Part shown: one piece after another, positions 50,175 to 58,117 of the stretch
Position numbering within the stretch: the stretch's first letter is position 1
How the letters are laid out: every line of letters begins with the position of its first letter
Assembly: GCA_964396375.1 (NCBI GenBank)
Contig: CAYNEY010000023.1
Coordinates: 1-64,000, forward strand
Origin: FEN-1139 sp964396375
GTDB lineage: Bacteria; Myxococcota_A; Polyangia; Polyangiales; Polyangiaceae
Length of the DNA: 64,000 nucleotides
Direction of reading: 5' to 3'
The notes under the pieces: model-generated
What the model was told of the DNA's origin: nothing
The model's database searches: none
Seen by the model: only the letters and a program-made list of their open reading frames with translations
Program-made: the position numbers and the translations under genes

Positions 50175-50999
50175 TCATCGCCCAAGCGGTGCCAGATAGT
50201 CGCACACGGCGACCCAAGCATCGAGGACGTACAACGGCTGAAACGCGTCCCCGATGGAAAGATAGGGTAATCGGGTCCAACGGACCAGCGTGAGCCCACG
50301 CGGCAGAAGCACCCTTCCGACCAGACGCTCTACCCCCCGCTCGAAGCTGCGCGAGGCGATGGGCAGGGTGCGCGGCGGCACAACCGCTCGTCCACGCCGG
50401 TAGATGCAGGGCTGATAGGGGAGCGGCAACGCGATCAGGAGCCGACCACCGAGCTTGAGCTCCCGAAGGGCGGCCTCGAGCAACCTCTCAGGCTCCTTGG
50501 TCCGATCGAGAACATTGAGCAGCGCCACCACGTCGAAGGGCCCGAGTCCCGTCGGCGATTCGGCGAGATCCAGAGCGTGACACTGGTAGCCGTGCTCGCG
50601 GAGGCGGCGACACATGGGCTTCGAGCACTCGGTCACCACCACGCGTTCGAAATGGGGACGCAACTTGCCCGTCACGTCACCACTGCCCGCCCCTACGTCG
50701 AGCAGTGTGCCGCGCCCGGTCAGCTCGAGCAGCCGCCCGATCTGCCGAGTGCCGAACAGAAACATGCCATGAGTACCGAGCCATCCGGCCACGTCGAACT
50801 CGGAGCGAAAACTCGATAGCAGCCGGTGCAGCCGGCTACGCCCCCACCCGGAACGCAGGCTGGCCTCCCCAAGGAAGGTGAGGGTCTCGGCGTCGCATTC
50901 ACCGGGGATGAAACACTGAACCAACTCGGGCGAGAGACGCGAGACATCGATCTTGGTCCGGTCCCTGAGCTCCTCGAGCAGATCTGTGAGCCTGTCCAC
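50175..50999 (-). CDS. METTL9/DREV-type methyltransferase (bacterial homologue)
   Basis: This 274-residue protein closely follows the architecture I recall for animal METTL9 (DREV, PF05219), including the N-terminal segment before the catalytic domain: G-M-F-L-F-G (M-F-V-F-S in METTL9), T-L-L-D-V-G-A-G-S-G-D-V-T (SAM loop), V-V-V-T-E-C-S-K-P-M, L-L-N-V-L-D-R, A-L-P-L-P-Y-Q-P, and W-T-R-L-P-Y-L-S-I-G-D followed by Y-V-L-D-A-W-V-A-V. Animal METTL9 makes 1-methylhistidine in H-x-H motifs. Whether this bacterial protein does the same, and on what target, is unknown. It lies 31 bases upstream of the aldolase gene and may be co-transcribed, but its role need not be metabolic. Confidence 0.85.
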   Translation of the reverse strand: MDRLTDLLEELRDRTKIDVSRLSPELVQCFIPGECDAETLTFLGEASLRSGWGRSRLHRLLSSFRSEFDVAGWLGTHGMFLFGTRQIGRLLELTGRGTLLDVGAGSGDVTGKLRPHFERVVVTECSKPMCRRLREHGYQCHALDLAESPTGLGPFDVVALLNVLDRTKEPERLLEAALRELKLGGRLLIALPLPYQPCIYRRGRAVVPPRTLPIASRSFERGVERLVGRVLLPRGLTLVRWTRLPYLSIGDAFQPLYVLDAWVAVCDYLAPLGR

Positions 51000-51032
51000 G
51001 AGCGGGCAGGCTAAGTCCTGAATCGCGCTCGG

Positions 51033-51365
51033 TCAATCCGCGGTGCATCCCATGCAGTCTTGCCCCTCGAGACAGACCAGGATCCCTGGCTTGCTCGGGG
51101 ACCAGGTCAGCTGTTCACCGAGGCTACCCTTCCCCGTTCCGTCCTCGAACAAGAGCAGGGAGCCCAAACGGCAGCCCTCCTCTTCACGCTCACAGCCGAT
51201 GTGAACCGACACCTCGTCGATACTACACCGACACCCTTCGACGCAGAGCCGACCGAGAGGGTCGTCACCGGCGGCGTGCTCCGCGCAGCCCAGATGAGCC
51301 AGCATGAGTAGGAATAGAAGGGAGGCGGGTGCGTGGGAACGTAAGGGAGGCAGAGGACAGGTCAT
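51033..51365 (-). CDS. Cys-rich small lipoprotein of unknown function
   Basis: This 110-residue protein from ATG 51365 has a signal peptide with lipobox L-A-H-L-G-C. The mature part (about 85 residues) contains nine cysteines, several in C-x3-C-x-C, C-x6-C and C-x5-C-x2-C spacing, predicting disulfides or a metal site. I recognise no family. It lies between hoxH and the METTL9-like gene on the same strand. It contains no H-x-H motif, so it is not an obvious METTL9-type target. Confidence 0.7.
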   Translation of the reverse strand: MTCPLPPLRSHAPASLLFLLMLAHLGCAEHAAGDDPLGRLCVEGCRCSIDEVSVHIGCEREEEGCRLGSLLLFEDGTGKGSLGEQLTWSPSKPGILVCLEGQDCMGCTAD

Positions 51366-51450
51366 GAACGGTACGTCGGCCACCGCTCTGTCGAGTTGCG
51401 TGCCTAACCCCGTGCCACGAACACTCCTCGTGGGGACCGCCTCGCTCGGC

Positions 51451-52878
51451 TCAGGAGCTGGTCTGGGTCAGCTTCTCGGAGCCGTCCGCTTCGCGGATCA
51501 CCAACCGCACCATGGGTCGGCCATCGGAGTGTGTCGAGCAGCTCAGACACGGGTCGTAGGCGCGGATCACCGCCGAGACGCGGTTCAGAATCCCTTCGGT
51601 GACCTTTCCGGACCGAATGAAGTGCTTGGCCACCTGCTTTACTCCGTAGTTCATCGCGAGGTTGTTGTGCCCAGTGGCCACGATCAGGTTCGCGAAGGTC
51701 ATCGCACCCGTCTGTTCCACCCGGTATTCATGGATCAGAACGCCACGAGGGGCCTCCACGATCCCCACGCCCAGCTCGGTGTTCACACCCGCGGTCGCAC
51801 GCACCCGGCCCGAGGCAAGCTCGGGATCCAGGAGCAGCTCTCCCATTTTCTCCAGGCACCAGGTGATCTCGATCAGGCGCGCCCAGTGATTGAAGAACGC
51901 GCTCTGAGGCGCGGGCCCGAGGCGCTGCCGGAACTCGCAGAGCTCGGCATCAGCGGCCTCGGTTCCACAACGCTCCGCCACGTGCAACCGGGCGAGCGGA
52001 CCCACCCGGTAGATCCCCTCGGGGAAACCGCCCGGCTTGAAGAAGGGAGCCTTGAGATAGGAGTGAGGGAGCACGCCCTCGCCGATCACGTCGGCGTAAC
52101 GTCGCGGATCGGTGACGTCTACCACCAAGCGACGCTCTGCGTCCCGGAAGCGCAGGATTCCGTCAAAGATCTCCGCGTTGCCAGCCGCGTCGACCAGACC
52201 AGCCATCATGGTCGGCAGGTTGGAGAAGCTCTCGATCTCAGCCGAGAACTTGTCGGCGATTTTCTTCATCAACGAAAGCGCGCGGCGAGAGATCGCTTGC
52301 GCGACCGGTAGCTCCGCCAGCATCGCGTCCCGATCGGCAGACTCGAGCGGCTTGTTCACTCCGCCCGGCACCGTCCACGCGGGATGGATGCGTTTGCCTG
52401 CCAAACGCGCGATCGCATCCTGTCCGAAGCGCCGGAGCGCGATACCGTCGCGCGCCACATCGGGGTACCGCTCGGCGAGGCCAAAGACGTTGCGCTCGCT
52501 CTGTTCCGAGTCCATTCCGAGCAAGAGATCGGGAGCGGAGAGGTGAAAGAAGCTGAGCGCGTGCGACTGAACGAACTGGGCGTAGTGCAGCAATCGACGG
52601 AGCTTGGTGGCTGCCTCGGGCACCTCGACCGCCATGATCATGTCGCAAGCCTTGACCGAAGCCAAGAGGTGACTGACCGGACAGATGCCGCAGATCCGTG
52701 CCGTGATCGCCGGCATCTCGTAGTACGGGCGCCCCACGGTGAAGCGCTCGAAGCCACGTAGCTGAGTGACATGCAAGCGTGCATCGCTGACCTCACCCTG
52801 ATCATCGAGGTCGATGGTGATCTGGGCATGGCCTTCGATGCGGCTGACGTGGGGGATGACGAGTCTCTGGGCCATCAT
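51451..52878 (-). CDS. hoxH: [NiFe]-hydrogenase large subunit, group 3 (HoxH-like)
   Basis: This 475-residue subunit carries the NiFe active site: R-I-C63-G-I-C66-P-V-S-H near the N-terminus and D-P-C444-L-S-C447-S-T-H450 near the C-terminus, giving all four metal-binding cysteines. After His450 a tail of 25 residues remains, which should be cleaved by the maturation protease during assembly. The overall motif set (S-R-I-E-G-H, F-E-R-F-T-V-G-R-P) fits the cytoplasmic group 3 enzymes (HoxH/HydL). It closes the hox operon. The hyp genes for cofactor synthesis are not in the window. Confidence 0.95.
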   Translation of the reverse strand: MMAQRLVIPHVSRIEGHAQITIDLDDQGEVSDARLHVTQLRGFERFTVGRPYYEMPAITARICGICPVSHLLASVKACDMIMAVEVPEAATKLRRLLHYAQFVQSHALSFFHLSAPDLLLGMDSEQSERNVFGLAERYPDVARDGIALRRFGQDAIARLAGKRIHPAWTVPGGVNKPLESADRDAMLAELPVAQAISRRALSLMKKIADKFSAEIESFSNLPTMMAGLVDAAGNAEIFDGILRFRDAERRLVVDVTDPRRYADVIGEGVLPHSYLKAPFFKPGGFPEGIYRVGPLARLHVAERCGTEAADAELCEFRQRLGPAPQSAFFNHWARLIEITWCLEKMGELLLDPELASGRVRATAGVNTELGVGIVEAPRGVLIHEYRVEQTGAMTFANLIVATGHNNLAMNYGVKQVAKHFIRSGKVTEGILNRVSAVIRAYDPCLSCSTHSDGRPMVRLVIREADGSEKLTQTSS

Positions 52879-52903
52879 TGTCCTCTTTCTCGGGCCTTCG
52901 GCT

Positions 52904-53458
52904 TCAGCCGAACTTCAAAAACCCGCTCAGATCAGGCTTCTTGCCGTCGAGCAGCTGCGTGATGGCCTGGGCGATCGCCGCGGCCGAAGGGGGGCATCCA
53001 GGCACGTGCACGTCCACCTCGATCACCTGGTGGAGGGGCAGCGCCCGGGGCAGAAGCGCCGGGATCCCCTCGCTCGGGGCACCAGCGCAGGCGTCCGCGC
53101 GCCTCACATACACCTCATGCAACAGCTCCCTCACTGGAATCACGTTGCGCATGCTGGGCACGTTGGAGGTGACCGCACAGTCGCCGAGCGCCACCACCAC
53201 CCGTGAGCGGCTCCGGAGGTTTTGAGCGAGGTGCAGATCGTCTTGGTTGGCAACCGCGCCCTCCACCAGCGTCACGTCCACGTTCTCGGGAAACTCTTGG
53301 GCGTCGACCAGAGGTCCGTAGACCACGGTGAGACGCGGCGCGAGCGCGAGCAGCACCTCGTCGATGTCGAGCAAAGACATGTGGCACCCCGAGCAGCCAT
53401 CCAGCCACACGGTGGCGAGTCGAACACGGGGACGAGGCGCTGGGACGACCGAGGTCAC
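52904..53458 (-). CDS. hoxY: [NiFe]-hydrogenase small subunit (HoxY-like)
   Basis: This 184-residue subunit passes electrons from the active site through a proximal [4Fe-4S] cluster. Ligands appear as D-G-C22-S-G-C25-H, A-L-G-D-C-A-V and V-P-G-C-P-P-S. Its short length, with no C-terminal medial/distal cluster domain, matches HoxY of group 3d and related HydS proteins. GTG 53458 has a good AAGGAG site six bases upstream, and this start overlaps the hoxU stop (GTGA), showing translational coupling. Cytoplasmic, with no Tat signal. Confidence 0.95.
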   Translation of the reverse strand: MTSVVPAPRPRVRLATVWLDGCSGCHMSLLDIDEVLLALAPRLTVVYGPLVDAQEFPENVDVTLVEGAVANQDDLHLAQNLRSRSRVVVALGDCAVTSNVPSMRNVIPVRELLHEVYVRRADACAGAPSEGIPALLPRALPLHQVIEVDVHVPGCPPSAAAIAQAITQLLDGKKPDLSGFLKFG

Positions 53459-54165
53459 GACGCACTCCTTCGGCTGGCGGCGAGCCGCGCCACCGGTTCT
53501 GGGTTCTTCGTCATCTCTCCCGCAGCAAATCCCTTCTCGGCGAGCGCGCCGGTCGGGCACACCTGCACGCACTTCCCGCAGTTGGTGCAGGATTTGGCCT
53601 CACCCCAGGGTCGGTTCATCTCAGCGACGATCCGCGCGCCTGCCCCCCGCCCCATCACATCCCACACATGCGCACCCTCCACCTCCGCGCACACCCGGAC
53701 ACAGCGCGTGCACAAGATACACCGGTTGTGATCGAGCACGAAGCGTGGGTGTGAGAGATCGACCGCCCGTTTGGGATACCGGTACTCGAAGCGAACCTGA
53801 GCTACGCCGAGCTCGGTCGCGAGAGACTGTAGCTCGCAGTGATTGTTGCTGACACAGGTAGCGCACACGTGGTTCCCCTCAGCAAACAGAAGTTCGAGCA
53901 CCATCTTCCGGTACTCGAGCAGGCGCGGAGAGCGGGTCACCACGCTCATACCCTCCTGAGCTGGGGTAGTGCACGAGGGGATCAGCCGGTTTACCCCGGC
54001 CAACTCCACCACGCACAGCCGACACGCCCCCACCGGCGCGAGCCCCTTCATCTGGCACAAGCCAGGGATCCGCTTGTTCGCGCGCTGGGCGACTTCGAAG
54101 ATCGAGAGGCCAGCATCGGCCCTGACCAGTTCACCATCGATTCGGATCGAGATCGTTTGCGTCAC
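53455..54165 (-). CDS. hoxU: Hydrogenase diaphorase iron-sulfur subunit HoxU
   Basis: This 236-residue subunit resembles the N-terminal part of complex I NuoG. It has a [2Fe-2S] domain (C-x-x-K-G... with G-A-C-R-L-C-V-V-E and S-C-T-T-P), a His/Cys region (H-V-C-A-T-C-x-x-N-N-H-C), and two [4Fe-4S] motifs (C-I-L-C-T-R-C-V-R-V-C and C-T-N-C-G-K-C-V-Q-V-C-P). It wires hydrogenase electrons to the flavin subunit. It starts at ATG 54165, 14 bases after the hoxF stop, and overlaps hoxY. Confidence 0.95.
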   Translation of the reverse strand: MTQTISIRIDGELVRADAGLSIFEVAQRANKRIPGLCQMKGLAPVGACRLCVVELAGVNRLIPSCTTPAQEGMSVVTRSPRLLEYRKMVLELLFAEGNHVCATCVSNNHCELQSLATELGVAQVRFEYRYPKRAVDLSHPRFVLDHNRCILCTRCVRVCAEVEGAHVWDVMGRGAGARIVAEMNRPWGEAKSCTNCGKCVQVCPTGALAEKGFAAGEMTKNPEPVARLAASRRSAS

Positions 54166-54179
54166 AGCTTGCCTCCAAC

Positions 54180-57100
54180 TCAGTGGTCCGCTCGCACGTC
54201 ACAGCGCAAACAGCGTCCACATTCTTCCATCGCCTCTACGTTCGACAATCCGACGGTCGCGTCCTCGAAATCACGCCGGCGCAGCTCGGCGGGGCGCTCG
54301 GTCACGCTGCTACGCTGGCGCTCACTCGGGTGCAGCGGCACCACGTTCTCGATGTCGAAGCTCGAGAAGAGCTGTGCAAAGCGCTTCTCGCCGGTCAACC
54401 GTACATCGATGTGCTTGGCCGCCCGCTTGCCGAAACCCATCGCGTTCGAGACGTTGGAGGCCCCGGTGATCAAGTCTCCACCAGCGTAGAAGTTGGGACG
54501 GCTCGTCTCGAGCGTGTAGTGATTGACATCCAACCCCTTGCCATCCTCCTTCAGTTTGAGCCCGGTGGCCTTCAGAAACTCGAGATCCACAGTCTCACCC
54601 ACCGCCAAGATCACCGTATCACAGCGAATCCGTAGGATCTCGTCGGTCATGACCGGACGCCGCCTGCCTGAAGCATCGAACTCCCCAGGACGGGTGCGCA
54701 CCGCTTCGAGCGCCTGTACCCGACCGTCTTCGGAGCCGACGATCCGGTGTGGCGCCGCATACAGCACAATCGCGGCACCCTCGGCCTCGGCCGCGGCGAT
54801 CTCCTCGGCGATCGCCGGCATGTCCGCCCGATCACGCCGGTACACGATGGTGGCTGTGGCCCCAAGTCGGAGCGCGGTGCGCGCCGAGTCGATGGCGGCG
54901 TTGCCCCCGCCGATCACCACCACGTGCTGGCCGACCGCGCGCTGTTCGGCCTTGGCGATGCCCTCCAGGAAATGCAGGGCCGTGGTCACCCCAGAGAGCT
55001 CGGTACCTGGAATGTAGACCCAGGACTCGTGCCACGTACCGATCGACAAGAACACACCGTCGAATTCGGCGCCGAGTTGGTTCAGGGTGATGTCCTTACC
55101 CACGGTGGTGTCGAGGACGAAGGTCACCCCCACGCCACGGATCAGCTCCAATTCCTTCTCCAGCACGGCCTTCGGTAGCCGATATTGAGGGAGCGCATAT
55201 CTGAGCATCCCTCCTGGCTCCGGATTCTGGTCGTAGACCACAGTCTCGTGCCCAAGCAGGGAGAGATAGAACGCCGCGGTAAGCCCAGTCGGACCAGCCC
55301 CCACCACCGCCACCCGCTTCTGGGACTTGGGGAGCCTCCGCGCGGCAATGGCTTCGACCAGCGCCGGATAGCGCGGTGAGGCGTAGACCGTGTCGGCGAT
55401 GAAGCGGTGCACCTCGCGCATATTGACCGCCTCATCAATCCCTGAGCGTCGACAGCGGTTGTCGCAGGGATGCTGGCAGACGCGACCGGTCGAGGCGGGC
55501 AGCGGATTGTCGAGCACCAGCGAGAGGAAGGCCTCCTCCAGCCGATCGTGCTTCATGAGCTCGAGGTACCGCGGGATGTTGATATGAAGCGGACACGAAT
55601 TCTCACAGGGGCTGAGCGCAAGATCCTCGCAGACACCAGCCCGGCAACGCTTGGCGTGGATGTGTTCCTGGAACTCCGGGAGAAAGTGTCGGAGCGTGGT
55701 AAGCACCGGGTTTGGGGCGGTCTGCCCGAGACCGCACAGCGACATATCTCGGATCATCCGGCCCATCTCGTCCAACATCTTGAGGTCGGCCTCGGTGGCC
55801 TTGCCGTGGGTGAAGCGATTCAAGATCGAGAGGGCTTGATCGAGACCGGCCCGGCACGGGATACACTTCCCACAGGACTCGGAGTGGGTAAACTCGATGA
55901 AATAGCGAGCCACGTCCACCATACAGTTGTCCTCGTCCATCACCACCATGCCGCCCGAGCCCATGATCGAGCCCAGCTGGGCCAGGGTTTCGTAGTCGAC
56001 CGGGGTGTCGAACATGTCCTGGGGAATGCAGCCGCCGGAGGGGCCACCGGTCTGCACCGCCTTCACCGGTCGCCCATTGTTGGCGCCGCCTCCGATGTCG
56101 TAAACGAAGGTCTTGAGCGGTGTACCAAGAGGCATCTCTACCAACCCGGTACGCTTCACCTTGCCCACCAGGGAAAAAACCTTGGTCCCGGGGCTCTTCG
56201 CCGAACCCGTCTCTTGGAACCAGGCCGGCCCCCGGAGCACAATCGGTGCGACGTTGTACCAGGTCTCCACGTTGTTGATATTGGTTGGCTTGCCGAAGAG
56301 CCCAGCATCAGCCGGATACGGCGGCCGTGGCCGCGGGCGCCCGGCTCTCCCTTCCAGGGAGTGGATGAGGGCCGTCTCCTCACCGCACACGAAGGCACCG
56401 GCCCCCTCGACCAGGGACAGCTCGAAATCGAAGCCGCGCCCCAGGATGTTACGCCCCAAGAGGCCCGCTTCCCTCGCCTGAGCGATCGCGGCCTTCAGAC
56501 GGTGCACGGCGAGAGGGTACTCCGCGCGCACGTAGATGATACCCTCCGCGCAGCCAGTCACATACCCGCCGATCAGCATGCCCTCGATGAGACCGTGAGG
56601 ATCACTCTCGATCTCGTTTCTGTTCATGTACGCCCCTGGATCCCCCTCGTCGGCGTTGCAAATCAAGTACTTCTTGTCCGCCTTCCGAGCTCGCAGCATC
56701 TCCCACTTGAGACCGGTCTGATAGCCCGCACCGCCGCGCCCACGCAACTTGGCCAGCTTGATGTCCTCAATCACCCGCTCGGGATTTCCGTCGATCAGCA
56801 CCTTGTACAGACCCTGATACCCACCCACCGCGAGATACTCATCGATGTCCGTGGGGTTGATGAGCCCGCAGTTCCTGAGCACGATCCGCTTCTGGCCGGC
56901 GAAGAAGGGGACCTCATACCAGTGTGGGAGCGCGGGCAGACCAGTGCCGTACTTCACCGAACCCGTGATGTGATCCCATTCCTCGATCTTGCACAGAGCA
57001 AGCTCGAGCGGCACCTCACCGGACATCAGCGCGTCCAGAATCGGGGTCGCGGCTCGAGCCTGTACGCGCCGGAGGATCACCAGTGGCTGTCCCGGCAGCC

Positions 57101-57335
57101 AGACATTGACCAGCGGTTCCTCGGAACAGGACCCAAAGCACCCGGTCGGAACCAGCTTCACACTCAAGCCACGTGAAGCAATCGCGTCAGCGAAGGCATG
57201 GTAAGCTGCCTCCGCGCCATTGCCAGAGCCGCAGGTTCCCATGCCAATCGCGATGCGCGCACCTTGGGGGAGGAGTTTTCGGAGCCCTGCCTCATGTGCC
57301 GCATTGAACGAACCCAAGTCCTCGATCCTATTCAT
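54180..57335 (-). CDS. hoxF: HoxF/NuoF diaphorase fused to a GltD/NfnB-like FAD-NADPH module
   Basis: This 1051-residue protein is about twice the usual HoxF size. Residues 1-120 form a thioredoxin-like [2Fe-2S] domain (C35, then P-T-G-C-F-G-S-C). Residues 125-570 are NuoF-like: G-R-G-G-A-G-Y and C-N-A-D-E-G-D-P-G-A-Y for FMN/NADH, and E-S-C-G-K-C-I-P-C-R for a [4Fe-4S] cluster. From about 580, Cys clusters (C-E-N-S-C-P; C-Q-H-P-C-D-N-R-C) lead to a complete glutamate-synthase-small-subunit/NfnB-type flavoprotein with two dinucleotide folds (V-G-A-G-P-T-G-L for FAD, I-G-G-G-N-A-A-I-D for NAD(P)H) and a final E-C-G-R-C-L-R-C. One frame, no stop. It suggests a hydrogenase linked to both NAD(H) and NADP(H), possibly flavin-bifurcating. 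Confidence 0.95.
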   Translation of the reverse strand: MNRIEDLGSFNAAHEAGLRKLLPQGARIAIGMGTCGSGNGAEAAYHAFADAIASRGLSVKLVPTGCFGSCSEEPLVNVWLPGQPLVILRRVQARAATPILDALMSGEVPLELALCKIEEWDHITGSVKYGTGLPALPHWYEVPFFAGQKRIVLRNCGLINPTDIDEYLAVGGYQGLYKVLIDGNPERVIEDIKLAKLRGRGGAGYQTGLKWEMLRARKADKKYLICNADEGDPGAYMNRNEIESDPHGLIEGMLIGGYVTGCAEGIIYVRAEYPLAVHRLKAAIAQAREAGLLGRNILGRGFDFELSLVEGAGAFVCGEETALIHSLEGRAGRPRPRPPYPADAGLFGKPTNINNVETWYNVAPIVLRGPAWFQETGSAKSPGTKVFSLVGKVKRTGLVEMPLGTPLKTFVYDIGGGANNGRPVKAVQTGGPSGGCIPQDMFDTPVDYETLAQLGSIMGSGGMVVMDEDNCMVDVARYFIEFTHSESCGKCIPCRAGLDQALSILNRFTHGKATEADLKMLDEMGRMIRDMSLCGLGQTAPNPVLTTLRHFLPEFQEHIHAKRCRAGVCEDLALSPCENSCPLHINIPRYLELMKHDRLEEAFLSLVLDNPLPASTGRVCQHPCDNRCRRSGIDEAVNMREVHRFIADTVYASPRYPALVEAIAARRLPKSQKRVAVVGAGPTGLTAAFYLSLLGHETVVYDQNPEPGGMLRYALPQYRLPKAVLEKELELIRGVGVTFVLDTTVGKDITLNQLGAEFDGVFLSIGTWHESWVYIPGTELSGVTTALHFLEGIAKAEQRAVGQHVVVIGGGNAAIDSARTALRLGATATIVYRRDRADMPAIAEEIAAAEAEGAAIVLYAAPHRIVGSEDGRVQALEAVRTRPGEFDASGRRRPVMTDEILRIRCDTVILAVGETVDLEFLKATGLKLKEDGKGLDVNHYTLETSRPNFYAGGDLITGASNVSNAMGFGKRAAKHIDVRLTGEKRFAQLFSSFDIENVVPLHPSERQRSSVTERPAELRRRDFEDATVGLSNVEAMEECGRCLRCDVRADH

Positions 57336-57347
57336 GTCCGCTCTCCC

Positions 57348-57887
57348 TCAACGTTTGCCGGTTCGCAGGGCGTCGACGTGCCGTGACAGAGTTCGCTCGT
57401 TGACGTGACTCAGGATCTGGTGGTTGACCTCCACCACCGGAGCCAGCGCGCATTGGCCGAAACAGGCCACCGTGCGCACGGTGAATTGACCGTCACTGGT
57501 GGTGGCCGAAATCTTGTCGGCGCTGCCGTCGTCGTCCTCGCTCGCCACCAGCCCAAGCTGCAGCCGAGCGGCCTCGAGCAGCCGCTGCGACCCCCGCGTA
57601 TGACAGGCGGTTCCGCGACAGATACACACGGTGTGGAGCCCCTGAGGTCGCAGGTTGAACAGGGCGTAGAAGGTCGCCACACTGAAGATCTGTGAAGCAG
57701 GGATGTCCGTGCGCTGCGCGAGGTACTCGAGGTACTCCCTCGCGAGATACCGGCCCCGTTGATGCTCTTGAATCCCCTCGAGCACGGTGAGCAGCATGCC
57801 TGGACGACCAGCGTGCTCGAGGACCAGATTGTCCACGAACTGCTCATCCTCGCGACAGAGAGCTTGGCCTTCGGCAGACGCGTTCAT
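57348..57887 (-). CDS. hoxE: Hydrogenase diaphorase subunit HoxE (NuoE-like)
   Basis: This 179-residue subunit binds a [2Fe-2S] cluster via C-R-G-T-A-C-H and V-A-C-F-G-Q-C-A-L-A-P, the thioredoxin-like NuoE pattern. N-terminal helices (Y-L-A-Q-R-T-D-I-P-A-S-Q-I-F-S-V-A-T-F-Y) match the family. ATG 57887 has a strong GGAGGAG just upstream; the frame runs further to 57977. It opens the hox operon; hoxF starts 12 bases after its stop. The divergent region beyond holds an inverted-repeat operator candidate. Confidence 0.95.
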   Translation of the reverse strand: MNASAEGQALCREDEQFVDNLVLEHAGRPGMLLTVLEGIQEHQRGRYLAREYLEYLAQRTDIPASQIFSVATFYALFNLRPQGLHTVCICRGTACHTRGSQRLLEAARLQLGLVASEDDDGSADKISATTSDGQFTVRTVACFGQCALAPVVEVNHQILSHVNERTLSRHVDALRTGKR

Positions 57888-58026
57888 GATCTCCTCCAAG
57901 TAGAGCGCACCCGTCCATACTTTGCCCTTGTGCACCTCCGACGCAAGAAGAACAGATGGCGCGCAGAAGTTGCGCACGAGGTGTGGGTGGTCACAAATTC
58001 AACCTCCCCTCGCCGGCCGAACCCGC

Positions 58027-58068
58027 AAACCAGCGCGAAAGCGCCACTGGTTGAACCGCACCAACCAG
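58027..58068. promoter_or_regulatory. Inverted-repeat operator candidate upstream of the hox operon
   Basis: The sequence AACCAG, CTGGTT, AACCAG appears three times within 42 bases, alternating in orientation, so CTGGTTG (58047-58053) can pair either with the left arm across C-G-C-G-A-A-A-G-C-G or with CAACCAG (58062-58068). It lies 140-180 bases upstream of hoxE and 50-90 bases upstream of the divergent lipoprotein gene, a suitable place for a regulator or a switching RNA stem. Confidence 0.5.
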
Positions 58069-58117
58069 CAACGCTGCAGACTCGGGCGCCTCACGGTATC
58101 ATAGGCTGGTCCAGCCG

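Noticed and set aside
55470..57176. Plus-strand 568-residue frame opposite hoxF
   Set aside because: Antisense shadow; the hoxF/NfnB motifs lie on the minus strand.
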